A DNA stretch of 7,897 nucleotides from Chloroflexi bacterium RBG_16_56_11 (GCA_001796865.1 MGNQ01000052.1:7142-15038); one strand, 5' to 3'; counted from the first letter of the stretch, positions 1-5,809 are shown. The notes: a model not told the origin generated them from the sequence alone. Numbers and translations are program-made.

Positions 1-590
1 TCGCCGCCATCAGGAGGGGCAAATGGGCTGATAAGATAGTCACGCCCCTCTCCTATATAGGCATCACCATCCCTGTTTTCTGGCTGGGGATATTGATGAT
101 ATACACGTTCGGTCTCAAGCTCCGCTGGCTTCCCATTTCCGGCTACACCTCTCCTTTCGATAACTTCTGGCTGAGCACCCGGCAACTCGTCATGCCCGTG
201 GTCTGCCTGGCGGTCTTCAGCCTGGCCGCCAACGCCCGCCAGATGCGGTCCGCCATGCTGGAAGTTGTCCGCCAGGACTTCATCCGGACCGCCTGGTCCA
301 AGGGATTAAGTGAGCGCAGAGTGATAATCATCCACGCCTTGAAAAACAGCCTCATCCCGGTGATAACGCTGATGGGCATAGGTATCGGCATGATATTCGG
401 TGGTTCGGTGCTGGTCGAAACTGTTTTCGCCATTCCCGGCGTCGGCCGTCTGCTGGTCACCAGCATTTTCGGTCAGGACTACGTGGTCGTCCAGGCTATC
501 ACTTTCGTCATCGCCGCGATAATCCTGGTGGTCAATCTTCTGGTTGACATATCCTACGGCTGGTTCGACCCCCGGATAAGGTACGGCTAG
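1..590 (+). CDS. Peptide/nickel-type ABC transporter permease, DppB/OppB family (5' truncated)
   Basis: Inner-membrane permease subunit of a binding-protein-dependent importer of the dipeptide/oligopeptide/nickel family. The frame is open from base 3 to the TAG at 588-590, so the gene runs in from the left and only about 195 C-terminal residues are visible; family members are usually about 300-340 residues. The first ATG in frame lies inside a membrane segment and is not the start. Seen: a hydrophobic segment around the fragment VFWLGIL, the cytoplasmic EAA-type loop (DFIRTAWSKGLSERR followed by HALKNSLIPV), a membrane segment ending in GGSVLVE, the family motif FAIPGVGRLL, and the C-terminal NLLVDISYGWFDPRIRYG. 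This ending is typical of DppB/OppB proteins. It pairs with the DppC-type permease next door; the ATPases and binding protein are not in the window. The transported substrate cannot be told from the permeases alone. The family call is firm. Confidence 0.93.
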   Translation, partial: AAIRRGKWADKIVTPLSYIGITIPVFWLGILMIYTFGLKLRWLPISGYTSPFDNFWLSTRQLVMPVVCLAVFSLAANARQMRSAMLEVVRQDFIRTAWSKGLSERRVIIIHALKNSLIPVITLMGIGIGMIFGGSVLVETVFAIPGVGRLLVTSIFGQDYVVVQAITFVIAAIILVVNLLVDISYGWFDPRIRYG

Positions 591-603
591 GAGAATATAC
601 ATC

Positions 604-1500
604 ATGGCAGAGCGTAATATTGCTATCACTGAATTTGCCGAAATCCCCCCCCGCGTCAGTGAATGGCGGCGCTTCCGGAGGGTCTTTTTTTCCCGAGGCG
701 TCGTCGTCTTTGGAATCATCGTATTGCTACTTTTGTTGTTTACCGCTATCTTCGCCGCCTGGCTGGCACCGTATGACCCCTATAAACCGATCCCGGTTGA
801 TTCCCTGGCCCAACCCGGCACAAAACACCTCCTGGGTGCCGATCTCCTGGGCCGGGACACCCTCAGCCGCCTCATCTACGGGTCGAGGACGGCCCTGATG
901 GTGGGCTTCATATCGGTCGGGGTGGCGTCCATAGTTGGTATATCACTGGGGATAATCGCCGGATATTCCGGAGGTTTAGTCAACGTCATCATCATGAGGG
1001 CTATGGACGCCCTGATGTGCTTCCCGATGCTGCTGCTTTCGCTGGTCATCGCGGCAGTCCTCGGCAACGGTATCCAGAACGTCATCATCGCCCTGAGCGT
1101 GGCTACCATACCCGGGTACGCCCGGGTGACACATGGCGTGACTTTGAGTATCAGGGAGAACGATTACATCATGGCGCAATGGGCTATAGGCTCCAGCAAC
1201 CTGCGCACCATGCTACGGCATATTCTGCCTAATGCTTTTCCGCCCCTCATCGTGTTGATGACGATGCAGCTGGGCAACCTCATTTTAGCCGAGGCCGGCC
1301 TCAGCTTTCTCGGTATCGGCATCGAGCCTCCGGGCGCCGCCTGGGGCGCCATGGTAAACGACGGGTACAGATATTTGCTGAGGAGCCCGATACTGTCCTT
1401 CGCTCCCGGCCTGGCAATAATGCTGGTGGTCTTTGCCTTCAACATGGTGGGGGATGGTCTCCGGGATGCCCTCGATCCCAGGCTCAGGGGTCTACTTTAA
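604..1500 (+). CDS. Peptide/nickel-type ABC transporter permease, DppC/OppC family
   Basis: Second permease of the importer, expected to form a heterodimer with the DppB-type protein encoded just upstream. It has 298 residues, a normal full length. An AGGAG at 589-593 overlaps the upstream stop codon and lies 10 nt before the ATG, which supports this start and translational coupling. Seen in order: a short cytoplasmic N-terminus ending in WRRFRRVFFSRG, a first membrane helix at about 33-54, the family motif LLGADLLGRDTLSRLIYGSR at about 76-95, several further hydrophobic segments, the EAA-type loop at about 186-212 (DYIMAQWAIGSSNLR, then HILPN), the LSFLGIG segment, the periplasmic PPGAAWGAMV element, and the C-terminal FNMVGDGLRDALDPRLRG. 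The usual EAA triplet reads A-Q-W here, while the following Gly and the HILPN are kept, so it should still dock an ATPase. The substrate is unknown; peptides, nickel and oligosaccharides are all handled by this family. Confidence 0.95.
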   Translation: MAERNIAITEFAEIPPRVSEWRRFRRVFFSRGVVVFGIIVLLLLLFTAIFAAWLAPYDPYKPIPVDSLAQPGTKHLLGADLLGRDTLSRLIYGSRTALMVGFISVGVASIVGISLGIIAGYSGGLVNVIIMRAMDALMCFPMLLLSLVIAAVLGNGIQNVIIALSVATIPGYARVTHGVTLSIRENDYIMAQWAIGSSNLRTMLRHILPNAFPPLIVLMTMQLGNLILAEAGLSFLGIGIEPPGAAWGAMVNDGYRYLLRSPILSFAPGLAIMLVVFAFNMVGDGLRDALDPRLRGLL

Positions 1501-1504
1501 AGAA

Positions 1505-1534
1505 TTAATAGGTATTGAATTTACAGCTTATAAT
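1505..1534 (+). promoter_or_regulatory. Putative sigma70-type promoter for the flavoprotein-ferredoxin unit
   Basis: A perfect -10 hexamer TATAAT (1529-1534) lies 18 bp after TTAATA (1505-1510), a 4/6 match to TTGACA. It falls in the AT-rich gap between the permease stop and the flavoprotein RBS, and would give a start near 1541 and a leader of about 45 nt. A 7-bp inverted repeat (AGGTATT 1510-1516, AATACCT 1532-1538) overlaps the hexamers and could be an operator half-site pair or chance. The elements are seen; promoter activity is inferred. Confidence 0.42.
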
Positions 1535-1574
1535 ACCTCCCCGTAAATTATGAATTGACTACTTCCTTCTTTAG

Positions 1575-1581
1575 AAAGGAG
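1575..1581 (+). promoter_or_regulatory. Shine-Dalgarno site that fixes the flavoprotein start at 1588
   Basis: AAAGGAG at 1575-1581 lies 6 nt before the ATG at 1588-1590. A longer in-frame start at 1555 would put this strong RBS inside the coding region and add eleven residues (MTTSFFRKENK) not needed by the fold, with no good RBS of its own. The 1588 start is preferred. Confidence 0.8.
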
Positions 1582-1587
1582 AACAAG

Positions 1588-3588
1588 ATGTCTACATGGC
1601 ATGAATGCGTACAAAGAAGCGGCTCCCTCCCCGAATGGCCTTACCCGATTGATTATGACAAGGAGAATGAGGTCGTTACCGACGTCATGGTTATCGGAGG
1701 GGGCGTGGCCGGCCTGCAGGCCGCCGTCAACGCCGCCAGGATGGGAGTCAAAGTAGCGGTGCTGGAAAGGGGACATGCCAAGCGAAGCGGCGCGGGCGGA
1801 GCGGGGGTTGACCACTGGCACGGAGCCGTAACCAATCCGTGCTCGAAAGTCACTCCCGAGATGTACACCAACGCCTGCTACGAAAGTATGAGGGGATGGA
1901 CCGGCGGTCACGTACGTTACATTATTACCAGGGAAAGCTGGGACACCTTGCTCGAATGCGAGAAGATGGGTGTGCAGATTCGTGACGTAAGAGATGAGTT
2001 TAAAAGGGCCGAGTTCCGCGATGACAGGACCAAGCTGATGTTCGCCTACGATTACAGGAGCCGGCACGTCATCCGCGTCTGGGGCTACAACATTAAAGTA
2101 AAACTGTACGAAGAAGCGAAGCGGCTGGGCGTGAATATCTTCAACCGGATGATGCCAACCAGCTTGCTCACCTCCGGCGGCAAACAGGGGCGCCGGGTTA
2201 TCGGCGCCACGGCCGTGAACACACGGACCGGCGAGTTTTACGTCTTCAGGTCAAAAGCTACCGTTATCGCTACGGGCGGAGCCGGCCGCCTCTTCGATTT
2301 TTCGCCGGAGGTCACCTCATCAAGCAGCATGGGCAACATGAACTCATCCGGGGCCGGTGAGGCCCTGGGCTGGAAGGCCGGGGCGGAGCTCGTCTGCATG
2401 GAAGGCTCCGGTCCGGGGCGCCTGTCCGGCTACGCTTACGCGCCTTACAGCATGGCTAATGCCCACAATACCTACCACGGCACGCCGATAGTCGATGCCG
2501 AAGGCAAGGAAGTACCCTGGGTCGATGCTTTCAACCGGCCGATAAAGGACCAGCCGGGTCGTTTTTTACCATCAGAAGGGCAAAATTTTATACTGGGAGA
2601 AGGCATCGGTATTTCCCGCTACCTCGAGCAATTCCGTAACAACGACCTTACCCACGACCTGCCCGAGCGCATTCGCCGTGGTGAGTTCAAACTGCCGCTC
2701 TACGCCGACCTTACCCGACTTACGGAAGCGGAGCGCCGGTGTATTTTCGGTATGATGGTCGGCAACGAAGGAAAGACGCGCGTCCCGATTTACGATACGA
2801 TGACAAAGGCCGGTTTCGACCCCGATAAAGACCTGTTCCAGGCGCCGGTCACGCTACCGGAAGGCTACGCCCACTCTAATTTCTGGTCCACGGGCGTCAA
2901 TACCCCTCCCACGATACGCAGTCTCGGCGGCGGCGGATTCCTGGTAGACTGGGATTTAAAAACGAACCTGGAAGGGCTTTACATCGGGGCGGGCGGCAAC
3001 CTCTTCGGCGGGGGCTGTCACGGGGAATCGCACACTACCGGCAGATACGCCGGCAGGCACGCCGCCGCATATTCCAGATCCGCTCCCGAACCTGTTGCCG
3101 ACGCTAAACAAATCAAAAAAGAGAAAGAGTCCGCTTACCACGCCACGCAGCAGAGTAAAAAGGGCAACGGTTGGAAAGAAATCAATGCCGCTATCGCCCG
3201 TATCATGCGCGACTACTGCGGCCAGTACAAGAATGAGCAGACATTAAACCTGGGGTTGAGGCTGCTGGGTGAGTTGAAATCGACCGAGCTCGCCTCGGCC
3301 TATGCTTCCAATCCCCATGAGCTGGGCCGCCTGCTAGAATGTCATTCGATTATTACCGTCGGGGAGCTGGTCATGAAAGCCTCTCTACAGCGGAAAGCCA
3401 GCAACTCGATTCTCAATTTCCAGCGGCTGGACTTCCCCGCCGTAGACCCGCCGGAGTGGAATAAGCTCCTGCCCATCCGCCAGGAGGACAACAAGGTCAA
3501 AATCAGGGAGCTGCAACTGGACTTCCACCTCAAGGCGCCCTATGTCTCCTCCTACGAGGAAAACTATCAAAAACACTGTATGAAATAA
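1588..3588 (+). CDS. FAD-dependent oxidoreductase, fumarate reductase/AprA-like flavoprotein subunit
   Basis: Flavoprotein of the succinate dehydrogenase/fumarate reductase/APS reductase superfamily, 666 residues from the RBS-supported start at 1588. Seen: an N-terminal Rossmann FAD site (VIGGGVAG about 35-42, with the ribose-binding Glu about 60), a RSGAGGAG segment about 66-73, the second FAD motif ATGGAG about 228-233, a FAD-contacting stretch GGNLFGGGCHGE about 469-480 followed by SHTTGRYAGRHAA, a helical C-terminal domain from about 505, and the superfamily tail pattern RLDFPAVDPPEWNK about 613-626. There is no signal peptide or membrane segment, so it is probably cytoplasmic. Missing: the HPTG substrate motif of fumarate reductases (MEGSGPGRLSGY stands there), and the GSHSG-type segment holding the active-site His of APS reductase as I remember it (IRSLGGGGF stands there). 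Arg about 278 may match an AprA substrate Arg. The ferredoxin partner 39 nt downstream resembles AprB. The family is firm; the substrate and direction of the reaction are unknown. Confidence 0.88.
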   Translation: MSTWHECVQRSGSLPEWPYPIDYDKENEVVTDVMVIGGGVAGLQAAVNAARMGVKVAVLERGHAKRSGAGGAGVDHWHGAVTNPCSKVTPEMYTNACYESMRGWTGGHVRYIITRESWDTLLECEKMGVQIRDVRDEFKRAEFRDDRTKLMFAYDYRSRHVIRVWGYNIKVKLYEEAKRLGVNIFNRMMPTSLLTSGGKQGRRVIGATAVNTRTGEFYVFRSKATVIATGGAGRLFDFSPEVTSSSSMGNMNSSGAGEALGWKAGAELVCMEGSGPGRLSGYAYAPYSMANAHNTYHGTPIVDAEGKEVPWVDAFNRPIKDQPGRFLPSEGQNFILGEGIGISRYLEQFRNNDLTHDLPERIRRGEFKLPLYADLTRLTEAERRCIFGMMVGNEGKTRVPIYDTMTKAGFDPDKDLFQAPVTLPEGYAHSNFWSTGVNTPPTIRSLGGGGFLVDWDLKTNLEGLYIGAGGNLFGGGCHGESHTTGRYAGRHAAAYSRSAPEPVADAKQIKKEKESAYHATQQSKKGNGWKEINAAIARIMRDYCGQYKNEQTLNLGLRLLGELKSTELASAYASNPHELGRLLECHSIITVGELVMKASLQRKASNSILNFQRLDFPAVDPPEWNKLLPIRQEDNKVKIRELQLDFHLKAPYVSSYEENYQKHCMK

Positions 3589-3627
3589 TCAGATTTAAAA
3601 GGAAATGCCAGAGGAGAAACCAGAGAT

Positions 3628-3972
3628 ATGAGCGAAAAAACATTTATGGTGCCTAACCCGCCGACACCGAACAAGGCGGTGGAGTTCAATCCTGATATTT
3701 GCATCGGCTGTAACCTGTGCGTGGACGTCTGCCCGACCGATGTCATGATGCCCAATCCCGAGAAGAAAATGCAACCAATCGTCCTCTACCCGGAGGAGTG
3801 CTGGTTTTGTGGCGGTTGCGTCGAGGAATGCCCGCGGCCGGGGGCTATCACGATGCTCCATCCTACCCAGCAGAGGATTTCCGTCAACTGGAAGCGGAAG
3901 GACACCGGCGAGTTGTACCGCCTGGGTATGATGAACCCCCCGCCTCCCAATACCCGGCCGCCCTCCGGGTAA
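3628..3972 (+). CDS. 2[4Fe-4S] ferredoxin, AprB-like electron-transfer subunit
   Basis: A 114-residue iron-sulfur protein preceded by GAGGAG (3611-3616), 11 nt before the ATG. It has two full CxxCxxCxxxCP motifs: Cys 25/28/31/35 and Cys 58/61/64/68. In the usual bacterial-ferredoxin pairing the first three Cys of each motif plus the last of the other hold one cluster. A Trp at 59 sits directly after the first Cys of motif two (CWFCGGC), as in the CWEC segment of AprB, where a Trp relays electrons to the flavin. After the clusters comes a short tail with VNWKRKDTGELYRLGMM, similar in kind to the AprB strand region but shorter, ending in a proline-rich stretch (PPPPNTRPPSG). AprB proteins, as I recall, have an insertion in motif one that is absent here. 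Its position right after the flavoprotein gene suggests a two-subunit enzyme in the cytoplasm. The ferredoxin fold is certain; AprB-like partnership is inferred. Confidence 0.9.
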   Translation: MSEKTFMVPNPPTPNKAVEFNPDICIGCNLCVDVCPTDVMMPNPEKKMQPIVLYPEECWFCGGCVEECPRPGAITMLHPTQQRISVNWKRKDTGELYRLGMMNPPPPNTRPPSG

Positions 3973-4249
3973 AGAAAGGGGAAACGGCAAACTATCGCCA
4001 GCGTTCATGAGTCGGCATCCGTGAGCTCCAACAACCCGGATCGATATTTCGTGTTGTCTCACGCTGAGCTTATTTCCGCTTTGATTCCTCAGTTTTCATG
4101 ACCAGTCTTTTAGCACCGAGTCCCTGTTTATTACTCTATTTTCCCACCAAGACCGTTTTGCAGTTAAAAGTTTTTTTATATTTGTGTTCATGCCCTCTAA
4201 GCGGCTCACGCCCCCTGGGGACCCTCTTTGCTCACATCACCCGCACGTC
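3973..4249. other. Gene-free convergent intergenic stretch, left half
   Basis: No gene is supported here. The ferredoxin (+) and the HNH gene (-) converge across it. A 6-bp inverted repeat ACCCGG/CCGGGT (3952-3957, 3965-3970) spans the end of the ferredoxin gene but is not followed by a T-run. A weak two-part inverted repeat (GTGAG 4021-4025 and ACAAC 4031-4035 against GTTGT 4053-4057 and CTCAC 4058-4062) also lacks a T-run. The part around 4080-4200 is T-rich and shows no recognisable motif. No convincing rho-independent terminator was found. Confidence 0.6.
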
Positions 4250-4269
4250 ATTCCCGTGCAAACGGGAAT
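4250..4269. repeat. Short palindromic repeat with perfect 8-bp stem
   Basis: ATTCCCGT (4250-4257) and ACGGGAAT (4262-4269) form a perfect stem around a GCAA tetraloop. The frame ATTCCC-N8-GGGAAT, followed by CCAG, matches a very common dispersed bacterial repeat type (called dRS3 in Neisseria, with similar units in many other phyla). It may act as a bidirectional transcript-end hairpin between the convergent genes. The structure is seen; copy number in the genome and function are not known from here. Confidence 0.7.
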
Positions 4270-4274
4270 CCAGA

Positions 4275-4418
4275 AATCAAAATCCCCCTTAATCCCTTCA
4301 GGGTGAATCCCTCAGGATGAACTCCCTTATTCCAAAAGGGGGACACACAGTCATCTCCCTTTCGTAAAGAGCCCGCCCTGAGCGAAGCGAATGGGGAGAT
4401 GAAAGAGGGATTTTGAAT
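4275..4418. repeat. Mosaic imperfect palindrome, about 144 bp, possible MITE/REP-like element
   Basis: The outer ends AATCAAAATCCCCCT (4275-4289) and AGAGGGATTTTGAAT (4404-4418) are inverted copies matching at 13 of 15 positions. Inside, TCATCTCCC (4351-4359) pairs perfectly with GGGAGATGA (4394-4402), extended inward by TTCG (4361-4364) and CGAA (4388-4391). A competing stem TCCCCCTT (4283-4290) with AAGGGGGA (4336-4343) is also perfect. The unit AATCCCT or close variants recurs at 4281, 4291 and 4306. It has no coding frame of interest, so if mobile it would be non-autonomous. It lies just downstream of the HNH gene's stop. The folded structure could also end transcription from both sides. 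Confidence 0.6.
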
Positions 4419-4461
4419 CAGGCTGGCGCCCCTCCTGAAGGTCACCCGGGATTTTTACTGG

Positions 4462-5073
4462 CTAGTATTTACGTCTTTTAGTCCATTGTCTTAATTGAGC
4501 TCTACTGAATCCCCCTTTATCAGCAGCAGTATGACAAGTAGGGCAAAGTACAATTAAATTCCGCCTGCTATTTGGTCCCCCTTCAGCACGTGGAATAATA
4601 TGATGCACTTCTAAATATTGCACATGTCTACAACGAGGGTTCTCGCATTTATTCCTAACAATATCTATTAATATTGCTTTTTCACTCTCGGAAAGTGGCT
4701 GTACTTTATCAACCTCTGCCTTTTTACTTCGACTCGAAACATTGTTTTCAGGTTTTTTATTATTTGATACAACCGTAGAAAGAATTTGAGAATGTTCCAT
4801 TGGTTTCTCTTGTTTTTCGTATGGTACAATTTCCGGTTCTTCTTTAAAAGCTGCTTTTTCTCCCGCGCTTTTTCCTTTCTTCAAGAGCCACACTCTGAAT
4901 CTAGGAAACTTGAATAATGAAAACCCAAATGCAATAATAATGATACCAATTATCGTCCAGCCGATGATTGGGTGTTCAGCCCACCAACCTAGAATAATAG
5001 CGAGTAGAACGATAGCTATTACAATTAATGCAACCGCTACCTCATCTCGCATACTTCTTTTTCCCTTTGCCAT
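4462..5073 (-). CDS. Membrane-anchored HNH endonuclease-domain protein
   Basis: A 203-residue protein with two N-terminal membrane helices (about 11-30 and 34-54), a basic juxtamembrane stretch (KFPRFRVWLLKKGK), a charged low-complexity linker (about 65-130), and a C-terminal HNH domain (about 134-203). The HNH domain shows the Zn-type cysteine pairs CENPRC (143, 148) and CPTC (177, 180), the catalytic region EVHHIIPRAEGG (His 157/158), the central Asn at 172 (RRNLIVLC) and the last His at 181. The core is complete, so nuclease activity is plausible. By the positive-inside rule both ends face the cytoplasm. The start at 5073 has a weak GAGGG-type RBS and suitable promoter; an ATG seven codons in (MRDE) is an alternative and would keep both helices. 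The gene is visibly more AT-rich than its neighbours, which suggests recent acquisition. No restriction methylase or toxin partner is visible. The domain is firm; the role (defence, DNA uptake or other) is unknown. Confidence 0.85.
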   Translation of the reverse strand: MAKGKRSMRDEVAVALIVIAIVLLAIILGWWAEHPIIGWTIIGIIIIAFGFSLFKFPRFRVWLLKKGKSAGEKAAFKEEPEIVPYEKQEKPMEHSQILSTVVSNNKKPENNVSSRSKKAEVDKVQPLSESEKAILIDIVRNKCENPRCRHVQYLEVHHIIPRAEGGPNSRRNLIVLCPTCHTAADKGGFSRAQLRQWTKRRKY

Positions 5074-5248
5074 CGTCGCCCTCTCGCTTGTTTTTCCTAT
5101 ATTTTATATCTCTTACCCCAAAGTACTCAAACCGTCCCCATCTGTAAATATTTCGTTCTTACGCTTCTTATTAAGGGGCATTCCCCCCAACATTTACCTT
5201 TTCCATCTGTGGTTTTGACTTTTGTGTTTTGATTTTTGAGTTTTTCTA
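5074..5248. other. AT-rich gap upstream of the HNH gene
   Basis: No gene is supported. It holds the putative HNH promoter and a small GGGG-CATT-CCCC inverted repeat near 5176. The sequence is AT-rich like the HNH gene, unlike mutS and GYD DNA, so the composition change begins near the left mutS-tail copy. Confidence 0.5.
5103..5130 (-). promoter_or_regulatory. Putative promoter of the HNH gene
   Basis: On the minus strand TTGAGT (complement of 5125-5130) is followed after 16 bp by TATAAA (complement of 5103-5108), about 30 nt upstream of the ATG at 5073. The surrounding DNA is AT-rich, which raises the chance of a fortuitous match. Confidence 0.4.
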
Positions 5249-5304
5249 CTCCCCCATCTTCTTCTTCAGCTCGTATAATTTATTCAGAGCCTCCAGCGGC
5301 GTCA
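5249..5304 (-). pseudogene. Duplicate of the 3' end of mutS (left direct-repeat copy)
   Basis: This 56-bp stretch matches the true mutS 3' end at 5840-5895 with one mismatch, and 49 bp (5256-5304) are identical, including synonymous positions. Read on the minus strand with the adjoining T at 5305, it encodes MTPLEALNKLYELKKKMGE and then TAG at 5246-5248. The real MutS ends in the same residues but with KIGEG and TAA. Thus the copy has its own in-frame stop and would be a valid MutS end if joined to the upstream gene. The ATG is created by the junction base and has no RBS, so it is a remnant, not a gene. It and the right copy flank the GYD gene. Confidence 0.9.
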
Positions 5305-5323
5305 TTGGAATAAATTTAATATT

Positions 5324-5340
5324 AGGTGATGCACCAGCGA
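5324..5340 (+). repeat. 17-bp inverted repeat, left arm
   Basis: AGGTGATGCACCAGCGA is the inverse complement of 5714-5730 with one mismatch (14 contiguous matches, 5327-5340). It lies 54 bp beyond the GYD stop codon, in the expected 3' untranslated region. Confidence 0.8.
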
Positions 5341-5394
5341 TTTCCACATACCGATTTCACAGGTTAAGGAAATGTATTTTGCCCCTTTAAAACA

Positions 5395-5688
5395 CTAAGG
5401 TAATTTCCCGATTGCGCCCGCGAATTCCTGCTGCGTATACGCATGGCATGTCGTCACTTTCACGTTGCCCTGGGCGGTCAGACCGAGGACGAAGGTCAAA
5501 CCAACCTCGTCGTTGGGCATTTCACCGATAGCGATATAATCGTATTCCCCGGTGATGACATAGAAACCCAGGACCTTGCCACCCATCTTTTCGAAGGTCT
5601 TGATCGCCTGCTCAATCCGCTGCGGCGCCCCCTTGATGTCCTTCGCTCCCTGTTCTGTCAGTTTCATTAAAAGAATATTCCTTACCAT
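5395..5688 (-). CDS. GYD domain-containing protein
   Basis: A 97-residue soluble protein of the GYD family, small alpha/beta proteins of unknown function. Seen: an N-terminal strand (NILLMKLTEQG), a helix about 21-35, the family core GFYVITGEYDYIAIGEMPND about 41-60 containing the namesake G-x-Y-D, the segment FVLGLTAQGNVKVTT about 66-80, and a C-terminal EF-A-I ending (QQEFAGAIGKLP). Length and motif order match the family. The start is well fixed by a very strong purine-rich RBS, AAAGGAGGAGG on the minus strand (complement of 5695-5705), 6 nt from the ATG. It reads in the same direction as mutS, with 145 bp between the mutS stop and its ATG. A 17-bp inverted repeat brackets the gene and mutS-tail direct repeats bracket that. 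Codon use is GC-rich like mutS and unlike the HNH gene. The family is clear; no function can be assigned. Confidence 0.9.
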   Translation of the reverse strand: MVRNILLMKLTEQGAKDIKGAPQRIEQAIKTFEKMGGKVLGFYVITGEYDYIAIGEMPNDEVGLTFVLGLTAQGNVKVTTCHAYTQQEFAGAIGKLP

Positions 5689-5713
5689 AGAAAGCCTCCT
5701 CCTTTGAGTGATT

Positions 5714-5730
5714 TCGCTGGTGCATCATCT
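5714..5730 (-). repeat. 17-bp inverted repeat, right arm
   Basis: TCGCTGGTGCATCATCT on the plus strand pairs with 5324-5340 at 16 of 17 positions. It lies in the expected 5' leader of the GYD mRNA, ending 8 nt before the Shine-Dalgarno stretch, so pairing with the 3' arm could bring both ends of the transcript together. Confidence 0.8.
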
Positions 5731-5780
5731 CCAACTCAATCAATTTGACATACCCCAGCATGAAACTGTAAGACTTAAGT

Positions 5781-5809
5781 AATTTACTCCCAATCCCGGG
5801 CCAAGTCAA
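5781..5809 (-). promoter_or_regulatory. Putative promoter of the GYD gene
   Basis: On the minus strand TTGACT (complement of 5804-5809, 5/6 to consensus) is followed after exactly 17 bp by TAAATT (complement of 5781-5786, 4/6). It lies in the mutS-GYD gap and would give a leader of about 85 nt containing the right inverted-repeat arm. This suggests that GYD can be transcribed independently of mutS. Confidence 0.45.

Noticed and set aside
1510..1538. Inverted repeat AGGTATT/AATACCT considered as a terminator of the permease operon
   Set aside because: The stem is only 7 bp and AT-rich with a 15-nt loop and no T-run after it, so it is a poor rho-independent terminator. It overlaps a promoter-like TATAAT instead.
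1555..1587. Upstream in-frame start that would lengthen the flavoprotein by 11 residues
   Set aside because: The strong AAAGGAG at 1575-1581 sits inside this extension and is ideally spaced for the ATG at 1588. The extension has no RBS of its own.
1588..3972. Annotation as bona fide APS reductase (aprAB)
   Set aside because: The expected active-site His segment and the AprB first-motif insertion are missing, and no sulfate-reduction genes are nearby. Only an AprAB-like relationship is supported.
4098..4292. Open frame of 64 codons in the intergenic stretch
   Set aside because: No RBS and no family resemblance, and its end runs through the palindromic repeat (SFPCKRESRNQ is a translation of the hairpin). 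Taken as chance.
4250..4418. CRISPR array
   Set aside because: The repeat units are irregular, palindromic and closely packed, with no regularly spaced identical repeats or spacers and no cas genes.
5249..5305. The 19-codon ATG frame in the left mutS-tail copy as a real small gene
   Set aside because: Its ATG arises at the repeat junction, there is no Shine-Dalgarno upstream, and the peptide is simply the MutS C-terminus.
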